Below are positions 6,808 through 15,700 of a DNA stretch of 16,170 nt, piece by piece (position 1 is the stretch's first letter; the number at the start of each line of letters is the position of its first letter). The stretch lies in assembly GCA_045538075.1 (NCBI GenBank), contig JAZSQT010000140.1, positions 1 to 16,170 on the forward strand. Reading direction: 5' to 3'. Below the pieces are notes generated by a model. That model ran no database searches. It was not told where the DNA came from and saw nothing but the letters and a program-made list of their open reading frames with translations. The stretch comes from JAZSQT01 sp045538075. GTDB taxonomy: Bacteria; Chrysiogenota; Deferribacteres; Deferribacterales; Mucispirillaceae. Position numbers and translations under genes: made by a program.

Positions 6808-8049
6808 TTACTTACTAAAATAAAAATATACTTTACCCTCTTCCTTACGTATATACATTTTATTTTTATCGTCTTGATTAACTATTTCTGAAAAAATCCC
6901 ACAAACTTTTTTGCCACAATAAAATTTACCATCTCTTAATGTAACATTTTTTTTGTTGCAACCTTTAGGTATTTGCTCAACTACATTAACATTGTCTTTT
7001 GAAACTTTATAAGTTAAACCAGAAAACCCATTATAATACAACACACCTTTTTTGTCTGTGCAACCAACTGGCAATTCATAACCTAATGCAACAAAACGTT
7101 GCCATGATGGAGTTAGAGAATATATATTTAAAGTTGTATCATTTATAGTTAAATATAACCCAACACCTACAGAAAAAATATCACTCATTGGCAAGCCTTT
7201 ATATTCCTCTTTTCCATTAGTTAAAATTCCATTACACATGGCGTAAGGTGATGTATGACTTAAAGTGCAATTTTTATAATTTGTAACATTTGTTTCAGTA
7301 TCTGTTACTGTAAAAAATTCACCAGACTTTAAAATACCATAAAATGTATTATCACTATAAGCTATATAAGCAAAATCAACAGGAAAAGTTCCCTCTATAG
7401 AAAATGCCTTTATTTTATCTTTAAAAGTCATAATATATCTATTATCTAATACAACTCCTATAGCACCTTTAACTAAGCCAGCAGCAACAACATTTCCTCC
7501 AACATCTCCGTTGAAAATTATACTACTATTATAAGCATCACGAATGACTACTTTTGACCCACTCCATTCTAAAATGTATCTTCCTAAGGTAATAGCTGGA
7601 CCAGTATTAAAGGCCTTTTTATAAGAAGCGTATCTTGCACAATCAAAAGCAGAATAAAAATCTACCCTTGAATTTCCAAATATAACGGCATTATACTCTG
7701 AAACCCATAAATTAGCAAAACTCCCATCTAAAACTAATCCAGGACAATTTGGTATAGTAAATCCTATTTCTAAAGGCTTAATAACTGCTATCATCTTGCT
7801 ACTTCCTGCAGCATTTATTACTTCATCATCAGAATACACCCTACTATATGTATTTTCGTAATGAATTAACGATTGTCTTATAATGTTAGATGAAGGCATA
7901 TTTTTTGCAAAATCATCTGGATTAATTTCTATTTTTGTTGTCTCTTTCTGATTTGAAGCAGATATTAATTCGTCATTTACAACAACTTTTTTAGATGCAC
8001 AAGAAATTATAAAATAAGATATAATTAAGATTATTAATGAATTTTTCAT
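6808..8049 (-). CDS. Lipoprotein of unknown function, possibly beta-propeller
   Basis: I do not recognise this 413-residue protein. The N-terminus MKNSLIILIISYFIISC is a lipoprotein signal with lipobox IIS-C, lipidated on C17; the next residue is alanine, compatible with outer-membrane sorting. After a polar linker (18-60) the chain is rich in short beta strands and aromatic/glycine turns with no long helix, suggesting a propeller-like domain, but no repeat register could be fixed. Several further cysteines (in NCPGL, DCARY, NCTL, MCNG, GCTD, GCNK, YCGKKVC) could form periplasmic disulfides. No clear ribosome site precedes the ATG, and a promoter-like pair ends six bases upstream. It lies 53 bases downstream of the iclR-type gene on the same strand. 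Confidence 0.7.
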   Translation of the reverse strand: MKNSLIILIISYFIISCASKKVVVNDELISASNQKETTKIEINPDDFAKNMPSSNIIRQSLIHYENTYSRVYSDDEVINAAGSSKMIAVIKPLEIGFTIPNCPGLVLDGSFANLWVSEYNAVIFGNSRVDFYSAFDCARYASYKKAFNTGPAITLGRYILEWSGSKVVIRDAYNSSIIFNGDVGGNVVAAGLVKGAIGVVLDNRYIMTFKDKIKAFSIEGTFPVDFAYIAYSDNTFYGILKSGEFFTVTDTETNVTNYKNCTLSHTSPYAMCNGILTNGKEEYKGLPMSDIFSVGVGLYLTINDTTLNIYSLTPSWQRFVALGYELPVGCTDKKGVLYYNGFSGLTYKVSKDNVNVVEQIPKGCNKKNVTLRDGKFYCGKKVCGIFSEIVNQDDKNKMYIRKEEGKVYFYFSK

Positions 8050-8055
8050 ACAATA

Positions 8056-8083
8056 AATTTAGCATAATAATTATTTTGGTCAA
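8056..8083 (-). promoter_or_regulatory. Possible promoter giving a leaderless lipoprotein mRNA
   Basis: On the minus strand a TTGACC box (8083-8078) and a TAAATT box (8061-8056) are 16 bases apart. Six bases separate the -10 box from the ATG, so transcription would start at or next to the start codon. This fits the absence of a ribosome-binding site. In such AT-rich DNA the match may be chance. Confidence 0.4.
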
Positions 8084-8102
8084 TAATCAAATTTAATGTA
8101 AT

Positions 8103-8900
8103 CTAATCTGCACTATAACCAAATTTAACTGAAAGTTTTTTTGAAGAATCTAATAACGCCGGTATAATTTCTGCATCTAATCGTGATTTATCAACTCGCT
8201 CAATAGGAGCTGAAATACTAATTGCAGCAATAACTTTGCCTAAAAAATCGTATATTGGAGCTGCTACGCAACATACTCCTACTTCGTATTCTTCGTTATC
8301 AATGGCGTATCCATTTTCTTTTACAGTTTTAATTTCTTCTTTTAATTCTTTAATTGATACGATTGTATTATCTGTAAATTTTTGAAAACTTTTGTTACTA
8401 AATAAATCATCTATTTCCTTATCTTCTAATGCCGATAAATGAGCTTTTCCCATTGCTGTAGCGTAAGCAGGACCAACATTTCCTATACGTGATCTCACTC
8501 TAACTGGCTCATCAGTTTCTATAACATCAAGGTAAACTATGTTTTTACCATTTAATATGCCTATATATACTGATTCATTAAGCAAATCTTTCAACTGTTG
8601 CATTGAGTGTTGAGATACTTCTATTAAATTAAGTTTGTTAATATAGGCTTGAGAAATCTGAAATATTTTTACACCTAATCTATAATTACCTGTATATCTA
8701 TTAAGCTCTACATATCCAAAATACTCTAAATTTGACAACAATTTACTAACGTTACTTTTAGTAAGGGATAATTGATGCACAATCTCACTAACAGATAGTT
8801 CGTGTTCGTATTCGCCTAATAGCTCTAATATATCAATAGCATTACTAACTGCTTGGACTGTATATTCAGATTTTTCACGCCTTATTTTATTTTTTTTCAT
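8103..8900 (-). CDS. IclR-family transcriptional regulator
   Basis: A 265-residue cytoplasmic DNA-binding regulator. An N-terminal winged helix-turn-helix (about 14-76, with LSVSEIVHQLSLTKSNVSKL as the helix-turn-helix) is followed by the IclR effector-binding domain (about 85-262), recognised by GKNIVYLDVIE, VRVRSRIG, AYATAMGKAHLSAL, VKENGYAIDNEEYEVGVCCVAAPI and VIAAISISAP. The length is typical. The effector cannot be read from sequence; relatives sense small organic acids. It lies about 350 bases beyond the end of the formate dehydrogenase operon, with its own candidate promoter and a palindrome over the -10 box. A 16-bp sequence shared with the fdh upstream region hints that it may control that operon. 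Confidence 0.93.
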   Translation of the reverse strand: MKKNKIRREKSEYTVQAVSNAIDILELLGEYEHELSVSEIVHQLSLTKSNVSKLLSNLEYFGYVELNRYTGNYRLGVKIFQISQAYINKLNLIEVSQHSMQQLKDLLNESVYIGILNGKNIVYLDVIETDEPVRVRSRIGNVGPAYATAMGKAHLSALEDKEIDDLFSNKSFQKFTDNTIVSIKELKEEIKTVKENGYAIDNEEYEVGVCCVAAPIYDFLGKVIAAISISAPIERVDKSRLDAEIIPALLDSSKKLSVKFGYSAD

Positions 8901-8917
8901 TCTCTTTTCACTTAATT

Positions 8918-8940
8918 TATAACAACATTCTATTGTTATA
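8918..8940. promoter_or_regulatory. Palindromic operator candidate at the iclR promoter
   Basis: An exact inverted repeat TATAACAA-N7-TTGTTATA (8918-8925 and 8933-8940) overlaps the -10 box and the expected transcription start of the regulator gene. This is where an autorepressor would bind. Confidence 0.6.
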
Positions 8941-8967
8941 ATATTAATATCTTATAGATTTTGTCAA
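8938..8967 (-). promoter_or_regulatory. Sigma-70-type promoter of the iclR-family gene
   Basis: Reading the minus strand, a perfect TTGACA (8967-8962) and TATTAT (8943-8938, five of six consensus bases) are 18 bases apart. The start would fall near 8930, giving a leader of about 30 bases with a weak AAGAGA ribosome site before the ATG at 8900. Confidence 0.65.
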
Positions 8968-9200
8968 GATGTTTATTAAACTATAACACAATTCTTATAT
9001 TTATAATTATCAATATGTTACATTAATCACCAATCATTATTATCATTATATATACGATATTTTACTGTAATAATTAATGTAATAACACTTTCTTTATATG
9101 GATAATTAAACATTCTTATAAGTAAGGATTAGATTTTATTGATTTATATTGAATATTACATACGTAACATAACAAATTATCGTTCTATAATTTAAAACAT
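8968..9200. other. AT-rich spacer between the fdh operon and the iclR-family gene
   Basis: No gene is seen. It contains TATCAATATGTTACAT at 9008-9023, which recurs exactly at 15972-15987 upstream of the formate dehydrogenase operon, and a short palindromic stretch TTAC-atac-GTAA near 9155-9166. Several ATAACA words occur. No transcript can be argued from sequence alone. Confidence 0.5.
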
Positions 9201-9235
9201 AAAAAAAGCCTCTGCAAATATTATACAGAGGCTTT
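9201..9235 (-). terminator. Rho-independent terminator of the formate dehydrogenase operon
   Basis: A 10-bp stem AAAGCCTCTG / CAGAGGCTTT with an 11-base AT loop is followed on the minus strand by seven T residues. It lies 15 bases beyond the stop of the cytochrome b subunit gene and closes the operon. Confidence 0.92.
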
Positions 9236-9249
9236 CATAATAACTATTA

Positions 9250-9894
9250 TTATTTATTTGTTACTTCGTCATACCATCTGCCATGATGATGTTTTGCGTA
9301 TTCTTCATCAACATCACCTTTAGTCATACCTCTAAAAGATGGGCGAGATGCTGGGTGTCCTACACTCAAATAAATATGTAACATAATGAGAGGAACCATT
9401 AATCCTACTCCTACAGCATGTAATACGTGTGCCACTTGCACTAACCCAGTTGGGAAAGATGTGTGGAACCAAATTACTAAGCCAGAAGCTACCATCATAA
9501 TGCTACATAATATTGTAACAAGTGAATTTAATTTTTGACCTGCATTAAAGAAGTCTTGTTTTGGCATATTACTTTTCATTCCTAAAAGCTCTTTTGGAAA
9601 TTCAAGAAAATATTTAAAATCATGACTTCCCCAACTTAAAACAGTTTTTGTCCAATGGATAAAACTTTTTGGGTCTGTTATTAACATAAAAATTGTAGGT
9701 AATATAAAGATAACACCAGCACATTTATGAACAAGTATTGTATTAGCAGGGCTACCAAAAACGTAATACATAAAATCAAATGTTTCTGAATACAATGGAA
9801 GTCCAGTAAAAACTAATGTCATAAAACTTGCTACATTTACCCAGTGAGCAATTCTAACATTTTTGCTAAAACGAGGAATATATTTTTTACTCAT
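9250..9894 (-). CDS. fdnI: Formate dehydrogenase gamma subunit (cytochrome b)
   Basis: The membrane cytochrome b that takes electrons from the iron-sulfur subunit and reduces quinone. The 214-residue protein has four membrane helices (about 19-38, 53-72, 122-143, 154-177). Candidate haem ligands are H17 (RIAHWVN), H56 (VHKCAG), H159 (VLHAVG) and H173 (MLHIYLSVGHP), matching the spacing in E. coli FdnI. The C-terminal GMTKGDVDEEYAKHHHGRW is typical. The gene overlaps the beta-subunit gene by eight bases, so translation is coupled; GGGGGAC is upstream of the ATG. The symbol follows the E. coli formate dehydrogenase-N naming; fdhC is an alternative. Confidence 0.94.
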   Translation of the reverse strand: MSKKYIPRFSKNVRIAHWVNVASFMTLVFTGLPLYSETFDFMYYVFGSPANTILVHKCAGVIFILPTIFMLITDPKSFIHWTKTVLSWGSHDFKYFLEFPKELLGMKSNMPKQDFFNAGQKLNSLVTILCSIMMVASGLVIWFHTSFPTGLVQVAHVLHAVGVGLMVPLIMLHIYLSVGHPASRPSFRGMTKGDVDEEYAKHHHGRWYDEVTNK

Positions 9895-10687
9895 GGTCTT
9901 TGTCCCCCTTTTTTGAACCTACGCCAATTACTGAATTTGCTACAAATCCAGCTGCAACTGCAACACCTGCTGCTGCCATAAGAACTTTACCAGCTGGCTG
10001 AACAACATCTTTCCATACTGGAATAGTTGATGGAACTTGTGGCTCATCTGGAAATCCAAATACAGACGGTTTATCATGGAAAATATAAAGCATTGATGTT
10101 CCTTTAATACCATCATTTTTATCAACGCCATATAAACAAGCATTAGGATACTTATCTTTCATTGCTGCAAGTCTTTTTTCTGCATAAGCAATCATTTCTT
10201 CACGAGTGCCGAAAAGGATTGCATCAGAAGTGCAAGTTAATGCACAAGAAGGCACCATACCTTTTTCTATTCTATCTGCACAAAGGTCGCATTTTGTAGA
10301 TTTTTTAGTAACTGGATCTACATGAGGAACTCCAAAAGTGCAGTTCGTAACACAATATCCACAACCAACACATTTTTCATCACTATGAGCAACTGGTCCA
10401 TTTTCTGTTTTCCAAAGTGCTTCTTCTGGACAAGCAAGTGCACAAGCAGGCTCGCCACAGTGCATACACTGGAATTTTGAGAAAATCCATTTCATATTAC
10501 CAGATGAATAATCTTCTCTCATACGAATAATGTTTAATGTTTGTGGTCCTAAATCCTTGTGGGATTGAAACTCCCCAGTAAAGGGTTGTTTATCAGCTGC
10601 CAAATTTTTCCACTGTTTACAAGCAACTTGGCAACCCCTACACGCTGTACATTTTTCAACGTCATGGAGCATAGCTATTTCTGCCAT
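9887..10687 (-). CDS. fdnH: Formate dehydrogenase beta subunit (four 4Fe-4S)
   Basis: The electron-transfer subunit between the catalytic subunit and cytochrome b. Sixteen cysteines fall in four ferredoxin-type clusters: C13/16/19/23, C74/77/82/86, C106/109/112/116 and C133/136/148/152. A C-terminal membrane helix (about 232-257) anchors it, as in FdnH-type subunits. It has 266 residues and no TAT signal, as expected for a partner co-exported with the alpha subunit. The ATG has AGGGGGAC upstream and lies 16 bases after the stop of the desulfurase-like gene. Unusually, two maturation-type genes separate it from the alpha subunit. Confidence 0.94.
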   Translation of the reverse strand: MAEIAMLHDVEKCTACRGCQVACKQWKNLAADKQPFTGEFQSHKDLGPQTLNIIRMREDYSSGNMKWIFSKFQCMHCGEPACALACPEEALWKTENGPVAHSDEKCVGCGYCVTNCTFGVPHVDPVTKKSTKCDLCADRIEKGMVPSCALTCTSDAILFGTREEMIAYAEKRLAAMKDKYPNACLYGVDKNDGIKGTSMLYIFHDKPSVFGFPDEPQVPSTIPVWKDVVQPAGKVLMAAAGVAVAAGFVANSVIGVGSKKGDKDHE

Positions 10688-10703
10688 ATAATGTCCCCCT
10701 ATT

Positions 10704-11864
10704 TTAGTATGCAGGCACTAAAGTTTCAGCAATAGTCTGCACACCATTGCAAAATATTTCAATATCTTTATCTTTTGTAAAATAACCCGGACTAACTCTT
10801 ACAGTTCCAGCCGGATACGTTCCTATACATTTGTGTGCTAATGGCGCACATTGTAAACCAGTTCTAACTGATACACCGTAATTTCCAGAAAGAATATTAC
10901 CAATATCTTCTGCGTCCCAACCTTTGATTGTAAAGGATAGGATAGCTACTTGTGGATCACCCTTTTCTGGACCATGGATTGTAATTTCTTCATACTGGCT
11001 TAAAAATTCTCTAATTTTTTCAATCCACGCCATTTCAATAGTAGCAATTTTCTCTATTCCAACTTCTTTTATAAATTTTATGCCTTCACCCATTGATATA
11101 ATACCTGGCACATTATGTGTCCCAGATTCAAAAGCATCAGGCCATGGAGCAGGTTGAATTTCTGCAGCAGAGTCAAAACCTGTGCCACCTTCTCTAAAAG
11201 GTCTAACATTTTCGGTTCTGTCGTTCAATATAAGACCTCCAGTTCCTTGAATGCCATATATCCCTTTATGACCAGCAAAAGCAAGCATATCTATAGGTAA
11301 ATTCCTCATATCAATATTAACTCGTCCAGCACTTTGGGCAGCATCTACTAAAAGATAACTCCCTTTGCTACGAACAATATTGCCTGCTGTTTCAATATCT
11401 TGTAATGCACCAGTTACATTTGATGCGTGGCTTAAAACAACTAAACGAGTATTGCTTGTAACTTTTTTATTTAAGTCGTCCATATCTATGTAGCCCTTTT
11501 TATTGCAAGCTACAATATCAAGATTTATAAACTTGTCTCGTGCCATTCTTAAAAGAGGACGAGACACAGAATTATGCTCCATTTGGCTCATAACAACGTG
11601 ATCACCTTCATTAACAAAGCCTTTAATAGCCATATTTAATGCGTCAGTTGCACTATAAGTAAACGCCACACGGAAATCTTCTAAAATTCCAAACAACCTT
11701 GCAACACTTCTTCTTGTTTGTTCCACTACATTTCCTGCAATTAAGGCTTTTTCGTGGGTGCCTCTTCCTGGAGTTCCACTGCCATTAATAATTGCATTAC
11801 AAGCTGCTTTTGTAACATTTTCCGGTTTCGGAAAACTCGTTGCTCCATTATCTAAATAAATCAT
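10704..11864 (-). CDS. Cysteine desulfurase-family PLP enzyme within the fdh operon
   Basis: A 386-residue class V aminotransferase-fold enzyme. The PLP lysine is K200 in AFAGHKGIYG. SHASNVTG (145-152) and VDAAQSAGR (173-181) are cofactor-site segments, and the likely catalytic cysteine is C339 in RTGLQCAPLAHK. The C-terminal GTVRVSPGYF matches the IscS/SufS-related 'cysteine desulfurase family protein' branch, not the housekeeping IscS. Such enzymes move sulfur (or selenium) from cysteine (or selenocysteine) as a persulfide. Within this operon the likely job is to supply sulfur to FdhD-type sulfuration of the Mo/W cofactor; that is inference, since no fdhD is in the window. It starts seven bases after the fdhE stop with a weak ribosome site, suggesting coupling. 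Confidence 0.85.
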   Translation of the reverse strand: MIYLDNGATSFPKPENVTKAACNAIINGSGTPGRGTHEKALIAGNVVEQTRRSVARLFGILEDFRVAFTYSATDALNMAIKGFVNEGDHVVMSQMEHNSVSRPLLRMARDKFINLDIVACNKKGYIDMDDLNKKVTSNTRLVVLSHASNVTGALQDIETAGNIVRSKGSYLLVDAAQSAGRVNIDMRNLPIDMLAFAGHKGIYGIQGTGGLILNDRTENVRPFREGGTGFDSAAEIQPAPWPDAFESGTHNVPGIISMGEGIKFIKEVGIEKIATIEMAWIEKIREFLSQYEEITIHGPEKGDPQVAILSFTIKGWDAEDIGNILSGNYGVSVRTGLQCAPLAHKCIGTYPAGTVRVSPGYFTKDKDIEIFCNGVQTIAETLVPAY

Positions 11865-11871
11865 TGTAATA

Positions 11872-12699
11872 CTACTTTGCTACTAATAGACTTCCCTTCT
11901 TAGAAAGGGATTCTTTACTGCACAAAATATCCATATGCAACCAAGCCCATTCTTGCTTAGATACATCGCTTTCTGCAAGATTAGTTAGTATATAACTTTT
12001 ACACTTATTGCATACATCAGCCCGAATATTAGGTTCATTTTCACTCTGCAATATCCTTAAAGAGTTTTGGTCTTCATTGCCACAATAAGGACAGCCTATT
12101 CTTTTATAGAACCATTCTGTGCGACAATGACCACACACAAGACGACGTCGTCTGCCTTTTGTGCCTCTTTTTAGGACAGCTATAGACGGCTCCTTGCCAC
12201 ACATAGGGCAATGAGATTCAACGTAACCTTTTTCATCTGCTTTTTCAGCAATATCCTTAATTGACGGTTTCATAAGATATGCTATAGATTGCCAGCATAA
12301 AAGATATGCCGTATTAAAAACACTATCATCTAATGATGTTTCTTTTTCATCTGTAGCATTTAAAACATCTTTAATAAAAGTAGCATAAAAGTTTTCGTCT
12401 TTATTAGCCAATTTATCTATTTCTTTGCAAGCAGCAGTAATTTCACTCGGCAATTCATCGCTATCTTTTAAAGCATTAACAATTGCTTCAAAAATTTTGC
12501 TTGCATTATTAATTACGTCATTTTTAATGTGATTAATAAGGTAAGTTTTATTTTTAAGTAAATCTTGCCAATTTTCATCACTAAATGACCCTTTAAAATC
12601 AGTATTTTGGCTACTTACTACTTCAGCTATCTTTTCGTAAAATTTACTAACGTCTTTTAAATAAGGTCGTTTTTCCGTCCACACTTCAAATTCTGTCAT
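11872..12699 (-). CDS. fdhE: Formate dehydrogenase accessory protein FdhE
   Basis: A cytoplasmic maturation protein for TAT-exported formate dehydrogenases. The C-terminal half shows four CXXC pairs: C164/C167 (HCPMCGKEPS), C189/C192, C203/C206 (GCPYCGNED) and C230/C233, the rubredoxin-like metal-binding part of FdhE. The N-terminal half is helical. I place the start at 12699 (MTEFEVW, 275 residues), with GAGGAAG directly upstream, in preference to an upstream ATG at 12780 that would overlap the alpha-subunit gene by 71 bases and add 27 unlike-family residues. The chosen start lies 10 bases after the alpha-subunit stop. FdhE is thought to act on iron-sulfur assembly or proofreading of the catalytic subunit. 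Confidence 0.92.
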   Translation of the reverse strand: MTEFEVWTEKRPYLKDVSKFYEKIAEVVSSQNTDFKGSFSDENWQDLLKNKTYLINHIKNDVINNASKIFEAIVNALKDSDELPSEITAACKEIDKLANKDENFYATFIKDVLNATDEKETSLDDSVFNTAYLLCWQSIAYLMKPSIKDIAEKADEKGYVESHCPMCGKEPSIAVLKRGTKGRRRRLVCGHCRTEWFYKRIGCPYCGNEDQNSLRILQSENEPNIRADVCNKCKSYILTNLAESDVSKQEWAWLHMDILCSKESLSKKGSLLVAK

Positions 12700-12709
12700 T
12701 ACTTCCTCA

Positions 12710-15700
12710 TTACGCCTTTTCAACATTGACGAGACACGCTTTAGTTTCTTGAATCCAAGTATTAGGGTCGCCAGCGTCAATAGTTAAAAGGTTAGTACTT
12801 GCTGCAGTTGAAAGACCTTTAAATCCCCAGTTATATGGCATCCATACAACTGTAACTTCTTCACCGTTAATATTAAGAGTTTGGATTCTATCAGTTACCA
12901 TAGTTTTAACTTGGATTTCACCCCTTGCAGAGCTAACTTTAACCCATTCTCCATCTTTAACGCCAAGTTTTTGAGCTAATTTATGAGGCATTTCAATATA
13001 TGTTTCTTTAACAAGCTCGTTTAACCAAGGCACATTTCTTGTATAAACACCACCACACCAGTGTTCTGTAATTGAAGAAGTGCAAAGAACGTATGGAAAT
13101 TTATTTCTATCTCCAATAGGTTGCATTTCTGCAATACGTGGATACCTTAAGCAAGGGTTAATTTGTACCTCTGGGTGTAATACATTTTCTGTAGGGCTTT
13201 CTACTGGTTCATAAAATTCTGGCATAGGACCATCAGCATTAACTGCAGATGTATCTCTTGCTCTTCCAGAATCTTCTTTATCTTGGTATTTAGCAAGGAA
13301 TAATCTTCCTACACCTTCTGCAGACATTCTAAATGGTTTCTGTCCATTTGCAGTAGTAGGGCCATCAGTTGCTGCTGGAACATCTGGCACATCAACTCCA
13401 GTCCATCTTTTTGCCACATCGTCCCACCAAACAAGTTTATTATTTTCGTCGTATGGTCTGCCATTTTTATCGCATGATGCACGGTTATAAAGAATACGAA
13501 TATTGCCAGGCCAAGTCCAAGAATAATTTGGGAAAATTCCAAGACCAGATGGGTCTGTTTTATTATCTCTACGTTTACTTAAGTTTACGCCATCTTTAAA
13601 TACGCCGGCATATACCCAACAACCAGTAGATGTAGTTCCATCGTCTTTAATTTCGCCAATACCGTTTAACAATTTACCAGTTTTGATATTGTATCCATTA
13701 ATTTCTTTAAGAACTTCTTCACTCATATTTTCTTGTGGATAGCTCCATTTTGCAGCCATAATTGCTTTAGCATTATCGTTTGGTTCTGCAGTATAAAGCT
13801 CTCTAACTTTATTGAAAATAAGGTCAATTATTTTTAAGTCAGGTTTACTTTCGCCAATTGGTTTAATACCATCGTATCTCCACTGAATCATACGAGCAGA
13901 GTTTGCTAATGTTCCATCTTTTTCAAGGAAAGATGCAGTTGGAAGGAAAATAACTTCTGTATTAACTGATTTTGGATCTGTTCCTGGTTTTTCCCAGAAA
14001 GAAGCAGTTTCAGTCATAAATGGGTCTGCAACTATGAGAGTATCAAGTTTGCAAAGTCCAGCATGAACTAAATTTAAGTTTGGACTTGTAACTAATGGAT
14101 TTTGTCCCATAACGTATAGAAGTTTCATTTTGCCTTCAACAGCAGTTTCAAAAATTCTATAAATTGAATGGTTATTACCAGCTTTCATTTTTGGCAATAA
14201 TCCATAGCAATAATCATTTTCTGCTGTAGCATTTTCACCGAACCAAGATTTCATAAGGTTAATTAAGAATTTCGTTCTAAATGAACCAGAGCCACTATTC
14301 CAATCTTCAAGAGTTTGTTGTTTGTGATTTGGAGCAGATAAATATCCAGGTAAATAATGGAATAATAATGCAAAGTCAGTTGAACCTTGAACATTTGGCT
14401 CGCCACGAAGAGCATTAACACCAGTTCCAGGTTTACCCATATTACCTAAGAGTAATTGTAACACACCGTAGCAACGAATATTTTGAACGCCTACAGTATG
14501 TTGAGTCATACCTAAAGCATACATAATTGTTCCTGGACGGTTATTAATATATGTATCAGCAATAAGTTTGATTTTTTCAACTGGAATACCAGTAATACCT
14601 GAAGCAACTTCCATTGTGTAACGACTATAGTGGGTTTTAAGTAAACTTAAAACGCAATTTGGGTCATCAAGAGACGCTGCTTTTTTAGGTTTACCTCTTT
14701 CGTCTAATACGTATCCCCAAGAAGTTGTATCGTATTTTTGACTAGCTTCATCGTATCCAGAGAATAAACCATCATTAAATGCAAAATCGCTATTAATTAG
14801 GTATAGAGCATTAGTATGATTTAATAAGAAATCTTCATCATAAAGTTTGTTTTCAATAATATAGTTGATAATTGAACCTAAAAATGCAATATCAGTGCCT
14901 GGTCTAATTTGAGCAAAAATATCAGCAGCTTTAGAAGTCCTTGTAAAACGAGGGTCAACGTGGATAACTGTAGCACCTTGATCTTTTGCTCTCATTATCC
15001 ATTTCATACTCATTGGGTGGTTTTCTGCTGCGTTTGAACCTTCTATCAAAATACATTTTGCATTTTTAAGGTCATTCCAGCTATTTGTCATTGCTCCACG
15101 ACCAAAAGATCCACTTAATGCAGGAACTGTTGAACTGTGGCAAAGACGTGCTTGGTGCTCAAGAAAAACTGTTCCAAAAAGACGAGACATTTTCGCCATA
15201 AGGTAACATTCTTCGTTATGAACTTGTGCACCACCTAAAAAGCTAATCGCTTCTGTGCGATTAACTGCATAAGTTTTGCCATTTTCACTTTCTGTAGCAA
15301 TCCAATTTTCATCTCTTTGTTTTTTGATTGCTTTAGCAACTTTTTCAATAGCTTCGTCCCATGAAATTTGTTGCCATGAATCGCTGCCCGGAGCTCTGTA
15401 AAGTGGGGTTTTGACTCTTTCTTCCGAGTTTGGAATAACTGACATAGAAGCGCCTTTAGAACATAAACCACCTTCATTTACAATATGGTCTGGGTCGCCT
15501 TCTAAGTTGATGAGTTTGCCATCTTTATTTACGTGGCAAACCATACCACAACCACACGCACAAAACGTACAAATTGAGGTATATTCTCTTGCACCGTCTA
15601 ATTTAAATGTTTTTACGGCTGCTTCTGCTTCTTGCATGCTAAAACCAAGACTTCCAACAGAAAGACCTGCTCCAGCTGCTGCAGTAGTTTTAAGAAAACT

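Noticed and set aside
12700..12780. Upstream ATG for fdhE at 12780
   Set aside because: It overlaps the fdnG coding end by 71 bases and adds residues without family character, whereas the ATG at 12699 has a good ribosome site.
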